A DNA stretch of 64,000 nucleotides from the NCBI RefSeq assembly GCF_001668575.1, contig NZ_LZMD01000108.1, positions 57,777 through 121,776 on the forward strand, given 5' to 3'. The position numbers and the translations under genes were made by a program. Of the stretch, positions 8,942-17,627 are shown piece by piece (the stretch's first letter is position 1; every line of letters starts with the position of its first letter). The notes beneath the pieces were generated by a model, which worked only from the letters and a program-made list of their open reading frames with translations, searched no databases and was not told the origin of the DNA. The DNA comes from Mycobacterium sp. 1164985.4 (GTDB lineage: Bacteria > Actinomycetota > Actinomycetes > Mycobacteriales > Mycobacteriaceae).

Positions 8942-10089
8942 CCGGCTATCGGGCCGCCCCCTGCGGAAGCGACGGCGACTTCGGGGCGTTTGGGTATCGC
9001 CGTGTCGGTGGCCAACCCGCGCAACTGCTGGCACGCCTCGTACAGCACCCAGTACCCGTGCATCCGACCCGCCGAGAGCTGACCGCCATAGGTGTTCAAC
9101 GGCAGCTCACCGTCGCGCGCGATGCGCGCACCGCCGTCGACGAACGGACCGCCCTCGCCGTCGGCGCAGAAGCCCAGGGCCTCCAGCCATGCCAGCGTGA
9201 GATAACTGAAGCCGTCGTACAACTCGGCCAGAGCGACGTCAGTAGGTTTGAGGTCGGTCTGCGACCACATGTCGGCTGCCGCGTCGTGCATCGCCATCTT
9301 CGGATAGTCGGGGCGGCCGGTCCATCCGCCGATGCCCGACGCGCCGCCCGCGGCTTCGATGGTGACCGCCCCGTTAGGCGCGTCGGCGCGGTGTTCGGCA
9401 TGCGAGAGCACCAGCGCGATCGAACCGTCGACCGGCACGTCACAGTCCAACAGGCCGAACGGTGTGGAGATGGGCCTGGCATCCAGATACTGCTGCATGG
9501 TCATCGGGTCGCGGTACACCGCCAGGGGATTACGCGCGGCGTTGCGCCGGGCGTTCAGGGCGATCCAGCCGAGTTGCTCTTTGGTGGTGCCGTAGCGGTC
9601 CATGTGGGCACGGCAGTGCATGGCGAGCCAGTTGGCGGCCGAATACGCGTGTGCGGCAAGCAGATAGCCGACCTCGGTCATGTCCATCCCGCCTGCGGGG
9701 CGCTTAGCCCCGGACTCCGGCGGCCGGTCGGCAGCACGGCGATCCACGGTGCCGCCGATCATTTGCACGGTCCGGTACACGAGCACATGGCGCGCCCTGC
9801 CCTCGGCGATCAAATCACGAGCCATGACCAGCGGGGTCAGTAACCCGTTGAGGCCCATTGCCGGCCCGTATTCACCGACCTGGGCGATGCCCAGCGCGCA
9901 GGCCGCCTCCTCTGCGGGAGTGTCACCGAGCGTGAGCACGCCGTCGATGTCGCCTGGCGTCAGACCTGCGTCGGCGATGGCCGCCGAGGCCGCGGAGACG
10001 GTGAGATCCAGCGCCGGAATGCCGGTGCGGCGGCCGATCGCGGAGATTCCGGCGCCCGAGATGACCGGCAGGCGCGGCGGGCTGGACAT
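8920..10089 (-). CDS. Thiolase-fold lipid-transfer protein, probable retro-aldolase (Ltp2-like)
   Basis: This 389-residue protein has the SCP2/thiolase-like fold but lacks the thiolase catalytic set. The usual N-terminal active cysteine is not seen, and the GHPxG histidine motif is replaced by LSAGRMHGY. LAELYDGFSYLTLAWLEAL and NTYGGQLSAG resemble Ltp2-type aldolases, which cleave a beta-hydroxy acyl-CoA at a tertiary carbon and use conserved tyrosines. In cholesterol breakdown Ltp2 works only in complex with a DUF35 domain, and a DUF35 gene starts 47 bp away on the other strand. It is the first gene of the minus-strand operon running down to the AveC-like gene. The aldolase role is inferred from family and context. 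Confidence 0.75.
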   Translation of the reverse strand: MSSPPRLPVISGAGISAIGRRTGIPALDLTVSAASAAIADAGLTPGDIDGVLTLGDTPAEEAACALGIAQVGEYGPAMGLNGLLTPLVMARDLIAEGRARHVLVYRTVQMIGGTVDRRAADRPPESGAKRPAGGMDMTEVGYLLAAHAYSAANWLAMHCRAHMDRYGTTKEQLGWIALNARRNAARNPLAVYRDPMTMQQYLDARPISTPFGLLDCDVPVDGSIALVLSHAEHRADAPNGAVTIEAAGGASGIGGWTGRPDYPKMAMHDAAADMWSQTDLKPTDVALAELYDGFSYLTLAWLEALGFCADGEGGPFVDGGARIARDGELPLNTYGGQLSAGRMHGYWVLYEACQQLRGLATDTAIPKRPEVAVASAGGGPIAGCVLLSC

Positions 10090-10110
10090 CCGTCCTCCTT
10101 CGGATCAATG

Positions 10111-10127
10111 AACTTAATCAGTGTACT
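10111..10127. promoter_or_regulatory. Shared locus motif, site A (divergent Ltp/DUF35 promoters)
   Basis: The sequence AACTTAATCAGTGTACT matches the 17-bp motif found at five other promoter regions of this locus. It lies in the 46-bp gap between two divergent genes. TACTTT (10124-10129) could serve as the -10 element of a leaderless transcript starting at GTG 10136, so a bound regulator would block RNA polymerase. Confidence 0.55.
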
Positions 10128-10135
10128 TTTATGTT

Positions 10136-10567
10136 GTGTCCGACGCCTCGGTTACTCCGGTTTCTTCACACGCCCCGCGCATCCTGCCGCCGCTCGACGA
10201 CACTTCGCGCCCGTACTGGACCGGCGGCGCCGAGGGCCGGCTGCTCATGGCCCACTGCGCGGCCTGCGCGCGTTACTTTCATCCCCCACGGCCGACCTGC
10301 CCGACGTGCGGCGCGGATCCGGGGTTCGTCGCGGTATCGGGCCGCGGCACCGTGTTCACGTTCACCGTGTGTCATCAGCAGTTCAATCCGAGCGTGCCGA
10401 CACCGTTCGTGGTGGCCCTGGTCGAACTCGCCGAACAACCCGGGCTGCGACTGACCGCCAATATCGTCGACTGCGATCCCGATGCGGTGCAATCCGGGAT
10501 GCCGGTCGCGGTCCGGTTCGAACAACACGGCGAGGCATGGGTTCCGGTGTTCGCGCCGGTCACTTGA
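10136..10567 (+). CDS. DUF35 OB-fold / zinc-ribbon protein, probable partner of the Ltp-like aldolase
   Basis: This 143-residue protein has an N-terminal rubredoxin-like zinc ribbon (HCAACARYF then CPTCGADPG, two CxxC pairs) followed by an OB-fold (GRGTVFTFTV onward). This is the DUF35 architecture. In steroid degradation the DUF35 domain of ChsH2 binds and activates the Ltp2 aldolase. Here it stands alone and is divergent from the Ltp-like gene. GTG 10136 is chosen because the promoter-like -10 element ends 6 bp before it; the in-frame GTG at 10121 lies inside that motif. Its 3' end overlaps the convergent fused fadE gene by 8 nt. Confidence 0.8.
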   Translation: MSDASVTPVSSHAPRILPPLDDTSRPYWTGGAEGRLLMAHCAACARYFHPPRPTCPTCGADPGFVAVSGRGTVFTFTVCHQQFNPSVPTPFVVALVELAEQPGLRLTANIVDCDPDAVQSGMPVAVRFEQHGEAWVPVFAPVT

Positions 10568-12725
10568 TCAACGGGTCGCGCGGCAATCCCAGGATGCGCT
10601 CGGCGATTTGGTTGCGTGTGATCTCCGAAGTGCCGCCCGCGATGGTCATTCCGCGCGACGCCAGCACCATGAAACCGGGGTATTTTCCGGGACCGCTGAC
10701 AAGCGCGACGTCGGGTCCGACGAGTTCGGCCGAGAGGCTCGCCCTCGCAACCACGTGTTCGGCGATCAGGAGTTTGGTGACGTTGCCCTCGGGCCCGGGC
10801 TCGGCGCCGACCACGCTACGCACCACCCGGCGCAGGTTCAGCAGTCGCAGCGCGTGGTCGTCGGCGAGGAACCTGCCCGCCCGTTCGGGCGCGGCCGCCA
10901 TCCGGTCGCCGTAGCGCTGCGTCAGGTCGACCACCATTCCCACGGCACCCTGAGTGCCCGGTAGCCCCCCGCCGATGCTGACCCGTTCGTTGCCGAGCGT
11001 CGCCCGGGCCACCCGCCATCCGTCGTTCGGCTCACCGACCACGTCACCGTCGGGCACGAAAACGTCGTTGAAGAAAACCTCGTTGAACTCAGAGCCCCCG
11101 GTGATCTGGCGCAACGGACGCACTTCGACCCCCGGGGCGTTCATGTCGATGATGACGGTGGTGATGCCCGCGTGCTTGGCCGCCGTGGGATCGGTGCGCA
11201 CGGTCGCCAAACCGTAACGGCAATACTGCGCGCCGCTGGTCCAGACCTTCTGCCCATTGATGATCCAGCCACCGTCGGTGCGCGTTGCCTTTGTACTCAC
11301 CGCCGCCGCGTCCGAACCGGCGCCGGGTTCGGAGAACAGCTGGCACCACACGTGTTCGCCGGTCAGTGCCGGGCGCACCAACCGGTCGATCTGATCGGCG
11401 GTGCCGTGCTGGATCATGGTCAACACCACCCAGCTGGTGATGCCGAACTCCGGTCGCTTGATGCCGGCCTCGGCCATCTCCTGCTCGATGACCAGTTGCT
11501 CGACGGCACCGGCCGCCCGACCCCACGGCTTCGGCCAGTGCGGCATGACGTAGCCGGTCTCGATCATCCTCTCCCGCAACTGTTTCGGCTCCAGTCCCGA
11601 CCAGGAGGAGAACTCCGCGCGAACCTCTTCGCGCAACCGTTCGGCCTCGGGGGGCAGATCGACCGAATTCTCGCGGACGACGCCCTTGGCGGTCAGTTCG
11701 TAGACGTCGAGCGGTGCGTCCCGCCCCCCGAGCAACCCGCGCACCGTGATGGCCCGCCGCAGGTGCAGGTGCGCGTCGTGCTCCCACGTGTATCCGATGC
11801 CGCCGTGTACCTGGATGTTCAGTTCGGCGTTGTGGACGTAGGCGGGGAAGGCCAGCGTCGCCGCGCAGGCCGCCATCAACGCGAACTCCTGCTCCCCCGC
11901 ATTGGCCGCCCGCGCCGCGTCCCACACTGTCGCGCCCGCCGATTCGGCCGCCACCAGCATGTTGGCGAGATGATGCTTGACCGCCTGGAAGGTGCCGATG
12001 GTGCGCCCGAACTGCTCGCGTACCTTGGCATACTCGACGGCCGCGTCGACGCAATCATGCGCTCCGCCAACGGCTTCGGCAGCGGCGATCGTCCTGGCCA
12101 TCGCCCGCGCGATGGCTGCGGCGCCGGGCAACACCTCGGCGGCGCCGATCGCGACGTCGGTCAGCGTGACGCGCGCCGTGCGCCGGGTGGGATCGAGGTT
12201 GGTCTTCACGTCGACGGTGACGCCGTCACCCGCGGCCGGCAGCACCAACACGTCCTCCCCGACGGCCAATACCAACAGGTCGGCCAGTCCCGCGCCGAGG
12301 ACCACACCCGCGTCGCCGGTGCAGTGTGAGCCGTCGGAGGACAGCGCGGTACTGAATCCCACGCCCGCGGTCGAGGTGCCGTCGACCAGGCCCGGCAGCC
12401 AGCGGCCACGTTGCTCCTCGGTGCCCGCGGCCGAGATGATCGCCGACGCGATCACCGTCGGGACGAACGGTCCGGGTGCGACCGCACGACCGAATTCCTC
12501 TGTCACCAAGACGAGTTCGGGCAGGCCGCATCCCGCGCCGCCGTACTGCTCCGGCACGTGCAGGCCGAGCCATCCCAAGCCGGCCAGTTCGGACCAGAAG
12601 TCGGGCCGTTCCTCGGCGTCGGCATCCAACAGCGCCCTGGCGGACGCGCGCGCACCCCGCGCGCCGAGGAAGGACCGCGCGACCTCGGCTAGCTCACGGT
12701 GGTCGTCGGTGATGGCGATGCCCAT
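10560..12725 (-). CDS. Fused double acyl-CoA dehydrogenase (FadE34-like architecture)
   Basis: This 721-residue chain contains two acyl-CoA dehydrogenase modules. Module 1 (about 1-345) has VREQFGRTIGTFQAVKH and HGGIGYTWEHD (308-317). Module 2 (about 355-721) has the substrate/FAD loop HVWCQLFSEPGAGSD and the C-terminal MTIAGGTSEITRNQIAERIL. The length fits FadE34-like fused enzymes that act on bulky branched side chains. The two modules correspond to the two separate FadE proteins at 39339 and 38018. It should introduce the alpha-beta double bond in an acyl-CoA. ATG 12725 lies 37 nt inside the upstream kinase gene, so the two are translationally linked. Confidence 0.85.
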   Translation of the reverse strand: MGIAITDDHRELAEVARSFLGARGARASARALLDADAEERPDFWSELAGLGWLGLHVPEQYGGAGCGLPELVLVTEEFGRAVAPGPFVPTVIASAIISAAGTEEQRGRWLPGLVDGTSTAGVGFSTALSSDGSHCTGDAGVVLGAGLADLLVLAVGEDVLVLPAAGDGVTVDVKTNLDPTRRTARVTLTDVAIGAAEVLPGAAAIARAMARTIAAAEAVGGAHDCVDAAVEYAKVREQFGRTIGTFQAVKHHLANMLVAAESAGATVWDAARAANAGEQEFALMAACAATLAFPAYVHNAELNIQVHGGIGYTWEHDAHLHLRRAITVRGLLGGRDAPLDVYELTAKGVVRENSVDLPPEAERLREEVRAEFSSWSGLEPKQLRERMIETGYVMPHWPKPWGRAAGAVEQLVIEQEMAEAGIKRPEFGITSWVVLTMIQHGTADQIDRLVRPALTGEHVWCQLFSEPGAGSDAAAVSTKATRTDGGWIINGQKVWTSGAQYCRYGLATVRTDPTAAKHAGITTVIIDMNAPGVEVRPLRQITGGSEFNEVFFNDVFVPDGDVVGEPNDGWRVARATLGNERVSIGGGLPGTQGAVGMVVDLTQRYGDRMAAAPERAGRFLADDHALRLLNLRRVVRSVVGAEPGPEGNVTKLLIAEHVVARASLSAELVGPDVALVSGPGKYPGFMVLASRGMTIAGGTSEITRNQIAERILGLPRDPLIK

Positions 12726-14122
12726 CGATGCACTCCTGTTTCGCTCGAATCGTGAAGTTCCGGCCAGGTCCGCTGCCGAAGCGCTCCGGAGGCGGTTCTG
12801 GTGAGGTAGTCGTCACGCTTGATGCCGCGCCACACTTGAGTGACGTAGTCGCGCTCGTCGAGTTCACCGCGGCCGACCAACTCCGCCAACGCGGCCCGTC
12901 CCGACGGCACCGAAGCCGGGTTTGTACCGAGCAATTCGCGGAGCTCGGCGAGTTCGGCGGCGTCGACCTGGGCGCCGACCCGATCCACCTCGGCGAGGTA
13001 CTTGACCAGCCGGGCGGCGCCCTTGACGTAGCGGGTGGCCAACGGGTCGGTGGACCGTCCGGCCGCATCGGACAATGCCGCCGCGGTGGCGGCGTACACG
13101 GGCGCCCGCTCGGATTCCTGTTCCTCGTCGGGGAATTCGACATCGACGTCGGGGATGCCGACCACCCGGGCCAGCGCCTCGACCAGCAGGCGACGGTGCA
13201 GCATGCCGTAGATCAGGCTGTTGCCGGCGTCCGGCGAACGGGCGGGCACCGACGCCCGCGCGTCGACGCCCCCTGGATTCATCGACGCCAGCCGCGTCTC
13301 GGCGAACAACCGGTAGTACCAGACCCGGGCTTCGTCGACCGCATGGCCGGACAGCCGCTCGTATTCGGCGATGCGGTCGGGGAAATGGGTGAAGGTGTCC
13401 TGCACGGTGCGCAGGGACAGCCACGCGATGTCGTCCATCGGGTCACCGAAATGGGCCAGTTCCCAATCCACGATCGCGGTCACCGCGCCGTCGGCGTACA
13501 TGAAATTGCCGGGCCCGGTGTCGCCCTGGACCAGCACAGTCGGTCCTTCGTACTCGGGGATGTTGCGCTCGAGCCAGTCGATGCAGAACGACACCAGCGG
13601 CGCCGGCTTCCCGCACGCCGCAACGCGTTCCCGCATCATTACCAGTTCGGCCCGCACATGTCCTGGCACCGGACCCGCCGATCCCAGGCTCGGGATGTTC
13701 AGCGCGCCGGCATCGATGCGGTGCAGGTAGGCCAGTTTGGCGATGAAGTCCTGCGCGATGCGGACCTGGTCGCCGGGATCCTTGATCAGCCGGAACCAGG
13801 TGTCGCCGCCGACGCGTTCCAGCAATACCGCCTGTTGGTCCGGATGCGCGGCCAGCACGCGCGGCACCGTCACGCCGTGGCGCCACAACTCCCCCATGAT
13901 CTCCGCCTCGACCTGCAAGGAGTGAAAGGCGCTGCCCGGCTTGGGCGGATTCGGGTCGTAACGCAGGAACAACTGCTCGTCACCGCCCGCACCGTATGCG
14001 TCGACGAACCAGGCCTGCCTGCTGGCGCCACCGGGTACCTGCTTGAGCTCGACACGTTCGGCGCCGGCGGTCTGCCGGATCCACTGCAGCAGCTCGTCGG
14101 AGATCGCTTGGGCGCCGCTCAT
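12689..14122 (-). CDS. APH/ACAD10-type phosphotransferase
   Basis: This 477-residue protein is an aminoglycoside-phosphotransferase/choline-kinase-fold protein. It shows VQGDTGPGNFMY (the Brenner-type loop, with Gln in place of the usual His) and AIVDWELAHFGDP (the DFG-like metal site). It is unlikely to be an antibiotic resistance enzyme: kinases of this group sit next to acyl-CoA dehydrogenases in many actinobacteria and are fused to one in human ACAD10/11, where they phosphorylate 4-hydroxyacyl-CoA. Its start overlaps the crotonase stop (ATGA) and its end overlaps the fused fadE start. The C-terminal 130 residues form an extra helical domain. The substrate is inferred only. Confidence 0.78.
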   Translation of the reverse strand: MSGAQAISDELLQWIRQTAGAERVELKQVPGGASRQAWFVDAYGAGGDEQLFLRYDPNPPKPGSAFHSLQVEAEIMGELWRHGVTVPRVLAAHPDQQAVLLERVGGDTWFRLIKDPGDQVRIAQDFIAKLAYLHRIDAGALNIPSLGSAGPVPGHVRAELVMMRERVAACGKPAPLVSFCIDWLERNIPEYEGPTVLVQGDTGPGNFMYADGAVTAIVDWELAHFGDPMDDIAWLSLRTVQDTFTHFPDRIAEYERLSGHAVDEARVWYYRLFAETRLASMNPGGVDARASVPARSPDAGNSLIYGMLHRRLLVEALARVVGIPDVDVEFPDEEQESERAPVYAATAAALSDAAGRSTDPLATRYVKGAARLVKYLAEVDRVGAQVDAAELAELRELLGTNPASVPSGRAALAELVGRGELDERDYVTQVWRGIKRDDYLTRTASGALRQRTWPELHDSSETGVHRWASPSPTTTVS

Positions 14123-14970
14123 GAGCGTGCACCCGACTTCGCCGCGGCGGCGGCCAGCCACGCCTTCACCGCCGCACGGTGCTCCGCGGTCATGCCGCTG
14201 CGCACCATGCGCTCGCTTTCGGACGACAATGCCTCTTCGAGCGGAAGACACTGTGCGTCGAGGACGTTGGCCTTGGTCCCGGCGAAGGCGGATGTCGGCC
14301 CTGCGGCGATCTGCGCGGCCCAGCGGATCGCCGAGTCCCGCAGGTCGGCGTCGTCGACGACCCGGTTGAACAAGCCGAGACGCTGTCCGGCCTCCGCGTC
14401 GACCGGCTCATCGGCGATCAACAGTTCGAGCGCCTTGGCCGGTCCGAGCAACCGGGTGAGGAACCAGGCCCCGCCGAAATCACCGGAGAATGCGAGCTTC
14501 GACCACCCGGGGATGAGCCGCGCCGATCGTGCCGCGATGCGCAGATCGGCGGCGAGCGCGATGCTCATGCCCGCGCCGACGGCCGCACCGGGTAGCGCGG
14601 CTATCGTGACCTTGGGCATGCGATGCAGCAGGGTCACCATTCTGGCGTTGTCGGCCAGCTGCGTGGACTGCGCGCGCACCTTGGCCTCGACGTCGACCCC
14701 ATCACCCCGCTTGTCCGGTGCCTGCTTGCCCGAATTACCGTCCCGCACATCGCCACCCGCGCAGAACGCGTTGCCCGAGCCCGTGATCAGCACGCTGCCG
14801 ATCGCATCGTCGGCGGCGAACCGTTCGAGCAGGCGCGGCACTGCGACGTACATCTCGGCGTGCAGCGCATTGCGCCGCTCCGGCCGGTTGAGGGTGATGA
14901 TCCCAACCCCGTCGACGACCTCGGCCAGCACGGTGTCGGTGCCGGTTTCGATCGGGTGAGCCGACGTCAC
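14119..14970 (-). CDS. Enoyl-CoA hydratase/isomerase family protein
   Basis: This is a 283-residue crotonase. The oxyanion-hole segments are GSGNAFCAGGD near residue 65 and PGAAVGAGMSIALAADLRIA near 130. FSGDFGGAWFLTRLLG follows where catalytic acid or base residues usually lie; the D-F-G-G pattern occurs in hydratases that lack one of the two classical glutamates. It probably hydrates a trans-2-enoyl-CoA or isomerises one. It starts at GTG 14970, overlaps the MaoC stop by 4 nt and overlaps the kinase start downstream. It is part of the five-gene operon from 17509 to 10560. Confidence 0.85.
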   Translation of the reverse strand: MTSAHPIETGTDTVLAEVVDGVGIITLNRPERRNALHAEMYVAVPRLLERFAADDAIGSVLITGSGNAFCAGGDVRDGNSGKQAPDKRGDGVDVEAKVRAQSTQLADNARMVTLLHRMPKVTIAALPGAAVGAGMSIALAADLRIAARSARLIPGWSKLAFSGDFGGAWFLTRLLGPAKALELLIADEPVDAEAGQRLGLFNRVVDDADLRDSAIRWAAQIAAGPTSAFAGTKANVLDAQCLPLEEALSSESERMVRSGMTAEHRAAVKAWLAAAAAKSGARS

Positions 14971-16235
14971 CGCCGCGCTTTTCCGATCAGTTCGTTGTGC
15001 CGGTCGAGCATCGCGGCGGCCTTGCGGCGCAAGTCCTCATCCGGAGTAGGGAGAACCACCGGGCCGTGCTCGCGGCTGGGCAGCGCGACGGTGGCGGTGG
15101 CCGGAGCGGTGACCTCCCCGCGCTGGCTGGTGCAGCAGAAATCAAGATCCACCAGGGCATTTCCGTTCTCCATGCGCTTGCCGACCACCTCACCGGTGAT
15201 GAATTGCGTATCCCCGATGAAGTTGAACTTGCGCATCTCGTCGTGCTGGCGCACCAGCCACCCGTCGTCGCCCATCCAGTCGGTGACGAAGTGGGTGAGC
15301 CAGCACTCGCGCATCACGCCGTAGTCGTAGGCCATCGGGTTGCCGATGGACTGCGACCACTCGTTCTCCCAGTGCAGGCGCTGAGCGACGTCGGGGATGC
15401 CCGCGGCGTTCTTGATGTAGAACTTCGGCACCCGCTGGCGGTTCTTGTAACCGATCCGTGCCGCGCCGATCCCGTACGGCCCGAAACCGTAACCGCCCGA
15501 GTGGAAGCTGATGACGTCGGTGAGTGTCAGCGGGCCCTTGACCATCTTCGGCAGCGGCTCGCCGACCTCGACGTCCTCCCAGTACCGCGGCTCCGCGCCG
15601 CGCGGGCCCTCGGCGGCATAGATCTCGTCGATCTCGGCGATCTGCTCGTCGGTGTAGGTCGCGGGCTTGATGTCCATGTACTTGCCGCGCTCACGCGAGC
15701 GCTGGCGCTCGGTCGCGATCAGGATGATGCGAGCGACCGCGACCACCTCGGCGCGCTGGTTCACCTTGACCTGGCGCAGGATGCGGATGATCGATCGGCC
15801 CGCGTATTCGCTGTGCTTCTCCTCGATCGACTCCAGGCCACCGAAGCCGTACAGCGAATCCCCCGGCCGCACGGGCTGGTACCACTCGGTGGTCTGACCC
15901 GAGACGAAGACGTGGATGCCGGAGAACAGCCCCCTCGTGGCCCTGCGGATGTCTTCGGGAATCGGATCGCCGAGCATCTTCTTCGACATCGCCGAGAAGA
16001 TCATCGGCGGTGCGATCACCCCGCCCCACCGGGTGTCGGCGGCATAATCCGGATCGCAGAACAACGGATTGTCGTCGCCTGCCCCGCGGGCGAAGTTGCG
16101 GATCCCGTCGACGCTGGCCTCGCGGTAGAACTCGTCGATGCTCGTCGGCGCGTCGATGCCGATCAGCAGCTTCGCGCGCTCGATGTCCTCGTCCTTGATG
16201 GCGTGGTCGAATTCCTGCTGTTGCGTCTGTGTCAT
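14967..16235 (-). CDS. Double-hotdog MaoC-type acyl dehydratase/hydratase
   Basis: This 422-residue protein has two hotdog domains. The N-terminal FAS1-like dehydratase domain (about 20-170) carries the GAGDDNPLFCDPDYA hydratase-like motif. The C-terminal MaoC-like domain (about 220-400) begins at EDVEVGEPLPKMVKGPLTL and includes SFHSGGYGFGPYGIG. The canonical D-x-N-P-x-H histidine is replaced by Cys in the first domain, so the active site must be checked. In steroid side-chain degradation a MaoC heterodimer hydrates the enoyl-CoA before aldol cleavage, and this protein could do the same here. It lies 2 bp after the P450 gene and overlaps the crotonase start. Confidence 0.8.
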   Translation of the reverse strand: MTQTQQQEFDHAIKDEDIERAKLLIGIDAPTSIDEFYREASVDGIRNFARGAGDDNPLFCDPDYAADTRWGGVIAPPMIFSAMSKKMLGDPIPEDIRRATRGLFSGIHVFVSGQTTEWYQPVRPGDSLYGFGGLESIEEKHSEYAGRSIIRILRQVKVNQRAEVVAVARIILIATERQRSRERGKYMDIKPATYTDEQIAEIDEIYAAEGPRGAEPRYWEDVEVGEPLPKMVKGPLTLTDVISFHSGGYGFGPYGIGAARIGYKNRQRVPKFYIKNAAGIPDVAQRLHWENEWSQSIGNPMAYDYGVMRECWLTHFVTDWMGDDGWLVRQHDEMRKFNFIGDTQFITGEVVGKRMENGNALVDLDFCCTSQRGEVTAPATATVALPSREHGPVVLPTPDEDLRRKAAAMLDRHNELIGKARR

Positions 16236-16237
16236 GT

Positions 16238-17509
16238 TCAGTACATCCGTATCGGTAGGTTGGTCAGTCCACGCAGCGACACCGTCGGCCGGTAATGCAG
16301 CCGCTCCGGCGCCGCCTTGAGCTCCCAGTTGGGAAAACGTCGCAGCAGGGTGCTCAACGCCGCGCGCCCCTCAAGCCTCGCGAGTTGATGCCCCAGGCAG
16401 TAGTGAATACCGAAGGCAAACCCGAAGTGACGGTTGGGTTTCCGAGTCAGATCCAGCGCATCCGGATCCTCGAACACCGTCTCGTCCCGGTTGGCGGAGA
16501 TGATCGCTCCCAGCAGCTGTGAGCCGCGCGGAATGTGCACGCCGCGAATCTCCATGTCCTCCTTGGCCAGCCGGGCCGCGCCGTAGGCCACCGGGGCGGT
16601 GTAGCGCAACAGCTCCTCGATTGCGGTGGACTCGAGGAGTTCGGGCTGGCTGCGCAGCAGCTCCTGCTGTTCGGGGTGCTGGGTCAGCGCCAGCACGCTG
16701 CTGCCGATCAGGCTCGAGGTGGTGTCGTGGCCGGCCAACAGCAACAGGAACACCATGGCGACGGCTTCCTTGTGGCTGAGCTTGTCGCCACCTTCGTTGG
16801 CCCGCACGAGTTCTGAGATCAATCCGTCATCGGGGTTGACGCGGCGATCGGAGATCATCTCCTCGAACAGCCGGGACAGCTGGATCGAGTGATACGCACT
16901 GCGGAGCTGGCCGGCGCGGCGCCCCGCGTCGTCACCGAGCTTCTCCACCAGATCGTGGAACGTGTCGCGGTCCTTGTCGGCGATGCCGAGCATGGTGGCG
17001 ATCACCGCCAGCGGCAGCTTGACGGCGAAGGCCTGAACCAGGTCGACGTCGCGTTCGGCCGCCACCTCGTCGGCGAGCTGTTCGGCGATCTTGTTGATGT
17101 CGGGCACCAGCGTGGTGACGAATTTCGGAGTGAAGGCCTTGTGCACCAACGTCCGTAGCCGCTTGTGATCGGGGTCGTCCCGGAAGACCATCGTCTGGGT
17201 CAGCATCCGGATCGACGACGGCAACATCCACGCGAACCGGCGCGCCGAGGTGTACTTGATGATGTCGTTGGAGAACCGATCGTCGCCGAACACCAGGCCG
17301 ACATCCTCGTGCAGCGTCACCAGGTAGCCGCCCTTGCCCCGCAGCAGCAGCGGGGCGGTGGCCCACGAGATCGGCGCTTCCGCCCGCAGTTCGGCCATCC
17401 GCGCGAACGGATCGTCGAGCATCTGCCGGGTGCCCAGGTCCGTGTACGGCAACCCGGCCGGGCCAGGACTGGCTTTTGCGGACCGGGACGCCCTGGACGG
17501 TTTCGTCAT
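16238..17509 (-). CDS. Cytochrome P450
   Basis: This 423-residue soluble P450 has the I-helix oxygen-activation motif AGHDTTS, an ETVFEDPDALDL segment before the heme region, and the heme-ligand loop FAFGIHYCLG with Cys371 as ligand. ATG 17509 follows a GGGAG ribosome site; an in-frame extension to 17548 is less likely. It probably hydroxylates the pathway substrate, for example at a terminal carbon, to give an alcohol or acid for activation by FadD. It is the first gene of the operon that continues with MaoC, crotonase, kinase and fused FadE. It is divergent from the crotonase at 17628, with shared motif site B between. The redox partner is not in the window. Confidence 0.88.
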   Translation of the reverse strand: MTKPSRASRSAKASPGPAGLPYTDLGTRQMLDDPFARMAELRAEAPISWATAPLLLRGKGGYLVTLHEDVGLVFGDDRFSNDIIKYTSARRFAWMLPSSIRMLTQTMVFRDDPDHKRLRTLVHKAFTPKFVTTLVPDINKIAEQLADEVAAERDVDLVQAFAVKLPLAVIATMLGIADKDRDTFHDLVEKLGDDAGRRAGQLRSAYHSIQLSRLFEEMISDRRVNPDDGLISELVRANEGGDKLSHKEAVAMVFLLLLAGHDTTSSLIGSSVLALTQHPEQQELLRSQPELLESTAIEELLRYTAPVAYGAARLAKEDMEIRGVHIPRGSQLLGAIISANRDETVFEDPDALDLTRKPNRHFGFAFGIHYCLGHQLARLEGRAALSTLLRRFPNWELKAAPERLHYRPTVSLRGLTNLPIRMY

Positions 17510-17603
17510 GGTCACTCCCATCGGGGCCGACTCGCACCCCGGGCGCATTTCGGTCGCGCACCCAAACTGCCCATCTCATTTCCCCGTGTGTCAGTTGCGA
17601 ATC

Positions 17604-17620
17604 CAATTTATTAGTACACT
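17604..17620. promoter_or_regulatory. Shared locus motif, site B
   Basis: The sequence CAATTTATTAGTACACT matches the locus motif. TACACT (17615-17620) ends 7 bp before ATG 17628, so it is a plausible -10 element for a leaderless mRNA. The site also lies in the promoter region of the divergent P450 operon. Confidence 0.55.
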
Positions 17621-17627
17621 GAATACT

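Noticed and set aside
12689..14122. Reading the APH-fold protein as an aminoglycoside resistance gene.
   Set aside because: Context and length match the ACAD10/11-type kinases next to acyl-CoA dehydrogenases; nothing points to drug resistance.
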